Origin: Penelope pileata
Taxonomy: Eukaryota > Chordata > Aves > Galliformes > Cracidae
Assembly: GCA_013396635.1 (NCBI GenBank)
Contig: WBMW01003151.1
Coordinates: forward strand, 179,084-243,083
DNA: 64,000 nt
Reading direction: 5' to 3'
In this document: one piece after another, positions 27,813-37,406 of the stretch
Numbering within the stretch: position 1 is the first letter of the stretch
How the letters are laid out: each line of letters begins with the position of its first letter
The notes under the pieces: model-generated
Told to the model about the DNA's origin: nothing
Seen by the model: only the letters and a program-made list of their open reading frames with translations
The model's database searches: none
Translations under genes and position numbers: made by a program

Positions 27813-28289
27813 GGGGGCAGGGGGAATGCTGCCAGGCTCTCTTGTATGAGGAGTGGCCATTGCCCAGAGATAAGATAGAAAATTGTTAAATTATTGAAAT
27901 TATTTAATCATTAAAACAAAGGAAGATAAATTCACATTTTAAAAAGCATCTTCATGAAAGAGGAAAAGGAAAAGAATAAAGTAATAAAGGGCAAATTCAG
28001 CATTGCTTTTAATGAAAGACTAAGCAAATGAGATTTTTTTAATAATAGTAGTAAGAAACAAGTATCAAAATATGCATGTTGAAAACCTTTGTAATCATAT
28101 ATTATTATTCCTAAACTGCATCTTGGCTTTTTGCAGCATTAATGTATGCTCTGTCTGCCTGGGAATATTTGGTAGGCAATAATGGCAGTGATAGTACAAG
28201 AGCTGAAAGAGTTAACACAAGGGAAAGGGAGTTCTGGAAGACTCTTTTCAACTCTCTTTTGTTGTTATTTATTTAAATGCAAATCTTTC

Positions 28290-28322
28290 AAAAAAAAAGA
28301 AAAAAAGAAAGAAAGAAAGAAA
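28290..28322. repeat. A-rich (AAAG)n simple repeat
   Basis: A run of A broken into AAAG units, ending in three or four clean GAAA repeats. Confidence 0.9.
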
Positions 28323-30226
28323 TGTCCAAAATCTGATAAATATTCAGTAGCCTTGGTGGATTCATGAATGTGAAACCAAATTTATGGAAACCGTGAGTCA
28401 TACAGAAGCTGTCCAGGAAAACAGAGCTTTTGGTATATTTTTTTAGGTTAAAGGCAGAACGGAGTACAGCAAACTCTTAAAATAAGCCAAGGCCTACAGC
28501 ATATTTTCGGGTCCTGTAACTGTGTGCTTCAAAAGTCATCTTTTAAAAATAAGCTGTACAGGAAAAGAATCCCTTTGGTTGTCTTCAGGCAGTACTGCAT
28601 TTAGACAGCTCTAATTAGTGCAGCGTTCTGCTCTGAGACCTGTGAATGACGAGTGCCTGTGCAGGCGTGGTGTGTATTGTTAGCAAGGCAGGTTGCTGTG
28701 GGCCTGGGACCGGCTCATCGTGCACAGCTGCAGTCAGGAGCGTGGTACCTAGCAATGCCGTTCTGCTGTGAATGCACCATGTCAGCTTCAGGGGAAGGAA
28801 CCCCCGGGCTGAGATCATCTCCCAGGACTGAACACAGTCTGATGCACGAAGGTAGAGGAGCTCACGTTCTCTGTCTGTCCCTTGGTAAGTCAGTGCTTGT
28901 GCGCTGGGGCTTTTGCTCCCTGGGCAAAGCACAGCTAAGATGTGGCTGCTGAGAACGGAAGCGAACCTTCTCACGGTGCCGGGGTGCTCAGGAGCTCCCT
29001 GCTTCACGGCGTTAGTTTGGAAGAGAGTGTGAGACTCTGCTCCTTCACCCAAAGAACATTGCAGCACACTATAAATGTGTTAATGATTTAATTCCTTACG
29101 TTTAAAATGTACTTGACCTATTTAAAAAATGTTCCTGTTTCCAGAGCATCAGCAACAAAAGTATTTCCTAAAAGAGGCCTAGAGGAGAGCTTGGATGTGT
29201 TTTTATTGAAAGTGTCATGGATGTCATGTTATTCCGTGGCTTTATTTTTAAGCAACTTAATTACTGCATCTACTTACACTTGGGAGATTACCAACTAGAA
29301 GGGATTCTAAACTTTGATCAAGTGAAGTCAACGTAGCATGAAAACACAGAAAACATCTTTGGGATGTAGGCAGAGAGGACAACAATCTGTGGTTTAGCTT
29401 TTGTTGTGTATTACTATTCTTATTTTTTTTCATGTTCCTACTCTATCTCATGAGATCACTGCAAGGCTTTGCACGTACAGCGTGACCGAAGTTTCTTTGG
29501 CATTATTGTTGTTATATCCTTTGCTTGCAAGCTTTGCCTATGTTATTGCTGAATTATCAATTTTCAGCAATGTTATTTAGAAAAATGTCAACAGAGGTCT
29601 AGGATTTTTTTTGTTTTTACTCAGATGAGTTTAAACCACTGTTCAAGTATGAGATGAAGTACAATGTGGTAGACTCTACATGCCACCTTAACAGTTACCT
29701 AACACTGAGTAGGACTGGCCAGAAAATTAATATTCAGGGAGTGATTCATGCCATTTTGGTATGAAAAACATACTAATTTTTCACTGTTGCTTTAGGAAAA
29801 AGAGACAAATTCTCTGATGTAGCCGAGGGAGCAGAAGGTATGTTTTTCTACACCTAGAACTGATGGGTATTTGGAATTATTTTAGATGACGTAATATTTA
29901 TGATGTTACTTTATAGTCTCGACTCCCACGTTCCTCTTTGAAAGCACATTATGAATATTTTGTGTTTGTTCTTCCTGCTAAAGGTTGGGGATGAGCTGCT
30001 GCAAAGCCCCTGACCCTGTCCCCAAGCTCCAGGTGCCCAGAAGAGGACGTGTGCAGGGGTCCCTGTCCCGTCCTGCTCCTCTGGGGTTGGCTTGGGAGCC
30101 AAGCAAGCTGGGTGTTTGCTTGACAGGCTGCCTGGAAGGCAGAGAGAATCTGGTTTTTGTGACCCGTATTTTCAAATATTGACACTTCTAAGAAGAAATC
30201 TTTGTTTCTCCTTCTCCAAACTAGGT

Positions 30227-30250
30227 AAAAATAAATACATAAATAAATAA
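30227..30250. repeat. (ATAA)n simple repeat
   Basis: Short AAATA/AAAT tandem tract (AAAAATAAATACATAAATAA). Confidence 0.75.
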
Positions 30251-33200
30251 TTTTGTGCCACCAACTTCAAAGCACCAAAAATGTTTCTAAACTCGATGCA
30301 GTGAAAACCAAGTTGTTCAACAGTGGGGTTTATCTGCTAGGACAGCAGAAATGATCACCAGTTCCTGCATGAGTAACAGAAAGGTTAAGAAAAAGGTCTT
30401 CAAATGGAGAAGGAAAAGGAACGCTCTAAAGAAAGTACACATACAGAAACCAATGTAAACCATTTAATGCAGATTGCCACCAGGCAAGTTAACAATGCCT
30501 GCACATTATGAACTGCAGAAGCTCTATGAACACATTATATTTTAAACACTTAATCTGTTTTACAAACTATGTACATTATTCTGCTAAATAAGATGAATTG
30601 GGATTCAAGAAGCAGCACGTCCTGACAAATCTCCTCCTAAAGGCATCCATTAATATAAATCAACAGTAGCGATTTTGTTTGATCATTTATTTGCAAGAAT
30701 CATTAAGGTTTATTAGCATAATTATTCCCCGTGGGACCTCATGTCACATAAATGAAAAATGGCATTATCAATATTTAAAAGATAAGTGTGTAATGCTCAG
30801 AGTACTTAAGCAGTGCTCTGCAGGTGGTGTCCAGCTGCAGCAAATTAGATTAGGTTTGATTTCTATATTGTAGAAATGTAATTTCAGACCAGCGGTTCGT
30901 TTCAAAAAGTGCAAAGTTTGCCGACTGTACAGCACAAGAACCCACACCCAAGCTGCACACGGTTACTCGGTACGGTCAGTGCACGTGCATCGTCTTCTGA
31001 TTTCAGGTGAGCAACCTGGGGAAGGGCCCTGCTTCCCTGCAGCAGCTCTTCAGCCAACCTCAGCGGGTGCCTCCGTGCAGCTCTGTGGCTGTCTCAGCAC
31101 TGCGGGCGAGCTTGGTCTATGTGAGCGTTCCTTGCAGCAGATGGAGGGGCTGAACGCCCAGCACAGCTGCATGGGTGAGATGGGCCCGGGCCTGCAGCTG
31201 CCTGGGGCACAGCGCGGGCTCTGAGCGCAGGGACAGGTGAGAGCCCAGCGGTGGGGTGGGCAGGTAAGTGCTGAGCTGCGCTGATGAATTTTTTTTTTTG
31301 AAAGTTGCTGTTTTATCAGCAGTGAAACGTGTCGTTGACCACTGTGTACTCTTCTTTTCTCTGAAGGCTTTTGAATAAAACATCAGGGAGCGCGCTGGAG
31401 GTGCCCCAGGACTGCGCAGACGTCCCCAGGTGGGCAGGGAAGCAGAGCCTCCAGCAGCACGGGGCCCTCAGCGCTGTGTGCCTGGGCTGACTGGCAGGAT
31501 GGACAGCGAGGGGATGGGCACAGGCAGCAAAATCACTTCCACATTGCTCTCAGGCCTTTCTGGGACTGATGTTTGTGTTCTCTTTATTGCCCTTCAGTTG
31601 CCCTCCCCATGAGTTTAGCGATGTTGTGGCTTAGGGTTACAGCTGATTATTAAACAGATTAGTTTAGTAAATGCTTTGTTACACTCTGAATTTTGAACAT
31701 GTCATCTTTCTTAGTTTTTCCCCTCTCTGCTCAACTCTTTGGAGTTCCACATCTATTTTGTTATTCATGGATGTTAAAATGAACTCCTTGGGGTTACTGT
31801 GTTTGGTGGTGCCTTGCAGGAAGGAGAGAGGCTCTGCTTGTTTCTAAGCATGTTTCTTGGTGTCTTTTGCACTCAAAATATATCCAGACACCTGGGTTGG
31901 TGCTCTCTACAAAGTGGGCAGTGCAGGGCCCTGTGCCATCTCACCCCTTCACTTGGTGCCCTTTACTATGGAGACTATGGCAGGGAGGAGGAGGAGAAGT
32001 GTAAAGCTCATTTGTCAGATTTCTCTCAATATCTCTTTCAGCCTTGGAAACAATTAATTTTCCTTCCAGAGATGTACTTCCTGATAGCACTGCATTAAAG
32101 CTACTGAGAAGGACAACGGCACCAGGTAGAGTTCTTAAAACCGCTCCCTCCATTCAGTCACACATCCTGGGAGATGCTGGTCGCAGGCTGGTCTCCTGAG
32201 TGCCCCTTCTAAACCTCGTGCAGAAAAGCAAAAAAAAAAAAAAAAAAGGGAAATAAGGAAATAAGTAGAATAAACGCAAATCTGGTATTTAATCTTTTAA
32301 TCTTTGTTTCCAGATTAAACCCCACAAATGGAGCTTGTTGTCTTGAAGGGCACTTCTTGACAAATAAGTCAGAGCTCACACATACAAATCTGAGTACAGC
32401 CTTCTCGATGAGCTCTTACGAGCAGATCTTTCTTACCTGCAGACATTGATTCTCAGCTAAACATCAGTGTTAATTTTCCTTAGAAAGAACTCAGTCCTTT
32501 TGCTTGAACTTAGGATCCCAATTTGTTTTCAGTTTAACTGGAGGGATAAGAGTTTGTAAGTGGGTAAAGCCCTTGCTGCACAAACCAGAAGTGTTGTAGC
32601 AGTTTTACAAAATTCTCTGCATGTGTTCTGCCTCTGACATTTGCTTAAAAAAAAAAAAAAACGAAGGGATGACAGGTGAAGCAGAAAGCCTGGTAACTGT
32701 AGCTTGTGTTTTCCCCCATGTTTGCTAGTTTGATTAAAAAGAGCATGGTGGACATGGTGCTCTAATTATTTTTTAATCAGTGAATGCTGGCAAAGCTGTG
32801 CCAGTCACACAGGAAAAGTGCCCTGCTCCATAACCTGAGCAGACCCAGCAGCCAGCTGGCAGGAGAGATCAGCCCGCGCCGGGTGCTCTAAAAGCTCATT
32901 TCCCAGCTCACTGAATGGAACACATTCCTGTTGGATGTTGTACAAAACCTGGCTGATGTTGACGGTGTAATCATTGTCTTTTTTTCAGGATGTCTGTGAG
33001 AAGCAATTGAACTGCAGTATAGATTAAAATGTTAGGGAATATAGGATGTATAGGATGCTTTCCAAACAACTAAGCAGTGTAAATACTGTTTTTTGATTGA
33101 AGGGATGAAGAAAGCCATGAACTCAGTATTGATTGGAGTAGTAAGAATGGGACAGAAGCCACAGGGAGACAGCAGCACCCAAAGAAGATATAAAAAAAAA

Positions 33201-33837
33201 AAGCCTGAGGGAGCCTCCCATCGTGACCCTGAGCACATCCTGAATGCTGCCGGGAAAGAGACGGAGTGAGGGCATGGAGTCCCCATTCCCTGCTCGTCTG
33301 TCAGTGTCCACAGGGGCTTGGTCTGCATGTCTCAAGAAGCCCTTGCATGTTATGCCATTGTTAATGTGGAAACAAACGACAAGGATTGTGTGGAGGTAAG
33401 ACAGTGGGGGGTGAAAAATGATTCTGTCAACACATGGGCCTAGAAGGGTGTCTAACCCACCTGCCTGCATGCAAGCAGAGTCGAATGCAGCTGCGCTGCC
33501 CTACAATGCTTATTTCTAGAGATGCTCCCTACAGAATAGCTGGGGAGTGTGTTGGTGGTATCCTGCCCTTTTGACTAAAACAACCACTTCGCATTCAACC
33601 AGTACAAATCCCCTCTATAGGAAACATCAGAGTGTAATGTTGTCACTGTGGAGTAAAATTCGTCTGTGGTCTTTGGAAGTTACATATTCAGGTGTTTTAA
33701 AGCTGTGCTTCCTCGGGAGAGTGGGTGGGTGGGTGCTTTAAGAACTTAAATAACTCGGTAACAAATACTGATAGGAAGTATTGAGAACTGTGAGTTCAGC
33801 TGGGAACACATGCTGCATGCTGTGGATTTAAGTTCTC

Positions 33838-34260
33838 TTGGGCTCCGTGACCTCAGCCCCGGGACGCTGACAGCTTGTGCCCCTGACCCACAGTTCGGAA
33901 CAGCTGGAAGAGGTGGAAACCCGGAGCGAAGCAGCGTGCTGCCCTGAGCTGCTGTTTGTGTCCTGCTCCAAAACGTCCCTTCTGCCCTGAGGGGCTCCGT
34001 TTCTTCCCTTTAGGCTTTGGAAACGCGATGCTGTAGCTGAGTAGTTACTAACTCCACATTCTCATCAGAACAGCTGTATTTTTGCTGAGCACATCTGGAG
34101 CACTGAATATTTTTGCTCCTCGTAGTGTTTTTGTTTACAGACCATAATCTCAGTAAAAGGTAACTTTACTGTGGGACATATTTTCCCCACTAGTGCAGAG
34201 TAATTTAATATCTATATATATTCCTAGTGCTCAGATTTTCCTGACAGTGACAGCCCCTTG
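33838..34260. repeat. Exact 423 bp direct duplication, copy 1 (assembly artefact)
   Basis: These 423 bases reappear at 34415-34837 at a constant offset of 577. I see no mismatch by eye over the whole length. The copy ends in CCCCTTG immediately before an N. The content is unique-looking intergenic sequence. Copies this identical, separated by an N-bounded island, suggest a scaffolding error rather than a biological duplication. Confidence 0.9.
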
Positions 34261-34261
34261 N

Positions 34262-34413
34262 CCGGCGGGGCGGCCCGGCGGCACCGCTTCTCTCTCGTCT
34301 CCCGCAGGCGTCCGCGGAGCACGGCGTGGGGCTGCCGCCGGCGGCGGAGGAGCGCGGCGGGAAGCGGAGGGCCGCGAGGCTGTGGGCCGAGGTGGAGCGC
34401 GAGCGGCGGCGGG
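34262..34413 (+). pseudogene. MNS1: Misplaced assembly island with MNS1 exon 2 sequence
   Basis: This 152 bp GC-rich island is bounded by single Ns at 34261 and 34414. Its first 54 bases (34262-34315) are identical to 35813-35866, the end of MNS1 intron 1 plus the first eight bases of exon 2. At the point where the main copy has an N, the island carries on for 98 new bases. From the acceptor (CCCGCAG ending 34307) it reads open in the exon 2 frame for 35 codons, ending in a charged helix-like stretch, RLWAEVERERRR. That matches the coiled-coil style of MNS1. I therefore read it as part of the real exon 2, put in the wrong place. It is typed as pseudogene only because no better type exists. 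Confidence 0.8.
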
Positions 34414-34414
34414 N

Positions 34415-34837
34415 TTGGGCTCCGTGACCTCAGCCCCGGGACGCTGACAGCTTGTGCCCCTGACCCACAGTTCGGAACAGCTGGAAGAGGTGGAAACCCG
34501 GAGCGAAGCAGCGTGCTGCCCTGAGCTGCTGTTTGTGTCCTGCTCCAAAACGTCCCTTCTGCCCTGAGGGGCTCCGTTTCTTCCCTTTAGGCTTTGGAAA
34601 CGCGATGCTGTAGCTGAGTAGTTACTAACTCCACATTCTCATCAGAACAGCTGTATTTTTGCTGAGCACATCTGGAGCACTGAATATTTTTGCTCCTCGT
34701 AGTGTTTTTGTTTACAGACCATAATCTCAGTAAAAGGTAACTTTACTGTGGGACATATTTTCCCCACTAGTGCAGAGTAATTTAATATCTATATATATTC
34801 CTAGTGCTCAGATTTTCCTGACAGTGACAGCCCCTTG
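34415..34837. repeat. Exact 423 bp direct duplication, copy 2 (assembly artefact)
   Basis: Second copy of 33838-34260. It begins directly after the N at 34414 and continues without a break into unique sequence (CTGCCACAGCCCCCGTCCCA), so this copy joins correctly on its right, while copy 1 joins correctly on its left. Confidence 0.9.
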
Positions 34838-35429
34838 CTGCCACAGCCCCCGTCCCATCCATCACTAACACCAAGGAAAACAAGCGCTGCTGCCTCTGTG
34901 GCTGACCCGGGCCTGCAGCGGATCAGTGCCACTGCTCAGGTGTTTCAGACCCTTCCCCTTAATTCGCATTTATCTTTTCACCTGAGGAAGGTGAGTACCT
35001 CACGGAGATGCCGTTACCCACAGCCGTGGTTCACACTGGTGCCAGGTGGGCACAGCCAGGGGTCCTGTCCCAGCAGGAACACGTCTGTCACCGTCACAGG
35101 GTCCGGCAGAGAGGTGAACCCGCAGCCGGCACTGCCTCTCCCTGCTGCTGCAGCGCCTGCAACTCGCACCGCTGGAACAGTGGGAGCCTTCCTTATCCTG
35201 CCATGCTCCATCTGCAGGGTTAGCCCTGGCCAGGTCCTGCTCCTCAGCAGCCCTGGTCCTGCAGCCATGGGACGAGCCGGGCGGGGACGCTGAGGGGGAG
35301 CTGACAGAGCTGCAGTACGTTGGTACTGTTTATTCTTTCTGATGTGCTGAGGAACTCTGCCCCAAGGCTTCTGCGAGTGTTAAACTTGTGCAGTTTAACA
35401 CTATTACTTGTTATTAACTTGTGCAGGGA
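34838..35429. other. MNS1 upstream region, no gene seen
   Basis: Moderately GC-rich sequence. The frame at 34835-35293 + has no motif. It may include distal promoter sequence. Confidence 0.5.
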
Positions 35430-35745
35430 GGGGCGGCCATGCGGCGGCGGGGTCCGCGCGGGGAAGGGGAGTTTTGCTCCCACACTTCAGCCGTGGCACT
35501 GAAGCGTACAAAGCGGGCGGCGGTGACCTTTAACTGCTGCTTTAGGTGAGCTTAAACGCCCTTATTCTCACGTGACGCTACGGACAGCGAAAAGAACGTG
35601 AGAAAAGCGGTGACAGACGGGAGAAACACGGCCCGTCCCTTCCCGTAGCACGGCCGGGCACACCCCGCCCCGCTCTGACGCGGCTCTGGAAGTGGCGCTT
35701 CCCGCCCCGCCCGGAAGCGGCCCCGCGCTCTTCCGCTTCGCGCCG

Positions 35746-35759
35746 GTTGCCATGGCGAC
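35746..35759 (+). promoter_or_regulatory. MNS1: X-box (RFX factor site) at the MNS1 start
   Basis: GTTGCCATGGCGAC matches the palindromic X-box GTTRCC-N2-GGYAAC with one mismatch in the right half-site (GGCGAC for GGCAAC). It lies 21 bases before the start codon. RFX factors bind X-boxes in promoters of cilium genes, and MNS1 is a ciliary/flagellar gene, so the site is well placed. Binding is inferred. Confidence 0.7.
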
Positions 35760-35780
35760 GCGGCGGCGGCTGCCGGGGCC

Positions 35781-35783
35781 ATG
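35781..35783 (+). CDS. MNS1: MNS1 exon 1 coding part (start codon only)
   Basis: GGGGCC-ATG followed at once by the donor GTGAGC. Only this ATG gives phase 0, which exon 2 needs to read in the coiled-coil frame. An earlier ATG at 35752 would splice into a different frame. Confidence 0.65.
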
Positions 35784-37374
35784 GTGAGCGGGCGGGATGG
35801 CGGCGGCGGGGCCCGGCGGGGCGGCCCGGCGGCACCGCTTCTCTCTCGTCTCCCGCAGGCGTCCGCNCTGAAGCGCGAGGAGCTGCGCGACGAGAAGATG
35901 AGGCAGCAGCTGCGGGAGAACAGGTGGGAGCCGAGCCGCCCCCAGCCCTCGCCTGCGCTGCTCCCGTGATGTAACTCGGCTCTGACAACCGCAGAACGGT
36001 GGAATGGTTTGGGTTGGAGGGGACCTCAAAGCCCCTCCGGTCCCACCCCTGCCCTGGGTTGGGTGCCCCCCCGACCCTGAGCTCCTCCAGGGATGGGGCA
36101 CCCACGGCTCCAGGCAGCAGTGCCAGGGCCTCACCGCCCTCTGAGCGAAGAATTTCCTCCTGACATCAGCCCTAAGTCTCCTCTCTTCCAGTTTAAAGCC
36201 GTCCCTTGTCCTGTCACTATCAGACCATGTTACAACTCAGTCCCCCTCCTTACAAGCTCCCCTGGAGTACTGGAGGGCTGCCCTGAGTCTCCCCAGAGCC
36301 CCTCCGGGTGGAGCAGCCCCAGCTCCCCCAGCCTGTCCCGTGGAGGTGCTCCCACCTCTGACGTTTGCAGCTCAGTTGTTGGCTGTTCAGTGGTCGTTGT
36401 TTCTGAGTGAGGACTTGTATCATTTTGACTCTGTGAATAGAGATTTGACCTCCCAGTAACTTTCTGGGATGGAGATTCCTTTTTTTCTCCCACAGTTACC
36501 ATCTGCTTGATAAACTTTTTTTCTTTTTTCCCTCCCAGTCTTGAACTCCGAGAGTTAGAACAAAAGCTAAGATCTGCTTACCTGAACAAAGAGCGAGCTG
36601 CACAGATCGCTGAGAAGGAAGCCATGCAGTATGAGAAAATGGTAACGCAGCGCACCCGAGCCCGCGGCGTCCTCGCGCCAGTGCCGCTGTTCTCAGCAGC
36701 CCCCCGAGTGCTCCAGCTGGCTGCACGGGTGGCATCCAGGTGGTCTGTGGGGCTGCGCTGCCCGCGTCAAGTATCGCTGGGTGCGGGAACTCGGCGTGCG
36801 CTGAGCGGGGGTTTTGCTGTGAAGGACTCGCCAGCTGCTAACACAGCTGTAGGAGCAGGGCTTGCTTTGCCCTTGCAGTCAGAGCAGCGCATTCAGCTCT
36901 GTGAAGGGTCCTCGCCGTTACTTCACCCTTTCTGTAATGCTTGGTGCTCTGACACAGAGCTGCATCGCCGTTGTACAGTGGTCACTGTGGTGAATCCTCA
37001 CCTCGGGTGCAATGTTACCGTCGTTAAACAAACACGTCTCTGAGTAACTTCAGAAAAAGAATGGTGAACTTGCATGTACAGACAACGTCAGTGCTCGGGC
37101 GGATGTTCTGACTGCAGTGCTGTGACACAAAATGCAATTTAAGCAAATTGCTACCAAGACAGCACTTGTATGGAGGGCGTTCTGCAGTTACACCACGTCC
37201 CACCCACCGTGCCCGTGTGAGCTGGTTTCACACGTAGGCTGCGTGCTCTCCTCAGTCTCTGTAAAACACATGGCGTCCTTTAGCATCGTCAGTGCTTCTC
37301 AAGTTGTTTATGTAGTGGGGATTCTCTTCAGGGGTTCTGCTTCCTGAATTAAGACATCCAGCGTGCTGAGGCAC

Positions 37375-37406
<32 letters not shown>

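Larger units (their letters stand above)
27813..33837. other. Intergenic, no gene supported
   Basis: Contains an (AAAG) tract, an (ATAA) tract and A runs at 32229-32247 and 32646-32661. Moderately GC-rich islands near 28.6-29.0 and 31.0-31.5 kb give overlapping frames on both strands but no motif. The block at 33.1-33.6 kb looks as if it could be an old repeat, but I cannot name a family. Confidence 0.4.
35430..35960 (+). promoter_or_regulatory. MNS1: CpG island at the MNS1 promoter
   Basis: GC-rich and dense in CpG compared with flanking sequence, and covering the start of MNS1. Visible motifs just upstream of the start include an E2F-like TTCCCGCC (about 35698), an ETS-type CCGGAAGC (about 35711) and the X-box listed separately. 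There is no TATA box, as expected for this promoter class. Confidence 0.7.

Noticed and set aside
28615..29067. Minus-strand frame of 150 codons
   Set aside because: GC-rich tract with long frames on both strands, no motif and no splice context.
33123..33470. Possible endogenous retrovirus or LTR piece suggested by local composition
   Set aside because: I could not find paired LTRs, a primer binding site, a polypurine tract or any conserved retroviral motif, so the resemblance is not enough.
34193..34447. Frame of 84 codons through the N-bounded island
   Set aside because: It crosses both Ns and the assembly misjoin and is not in the MNS1 frame.
35568..36134. Minus-strand frame of 188 codons over the MNS1 promoter and exon 2
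   Set aside because: It runs across an N, a CpG island and a CR1 element; composition is typical of GC-rich noncoding DNA and it opposes well-supported MNS1 exons.
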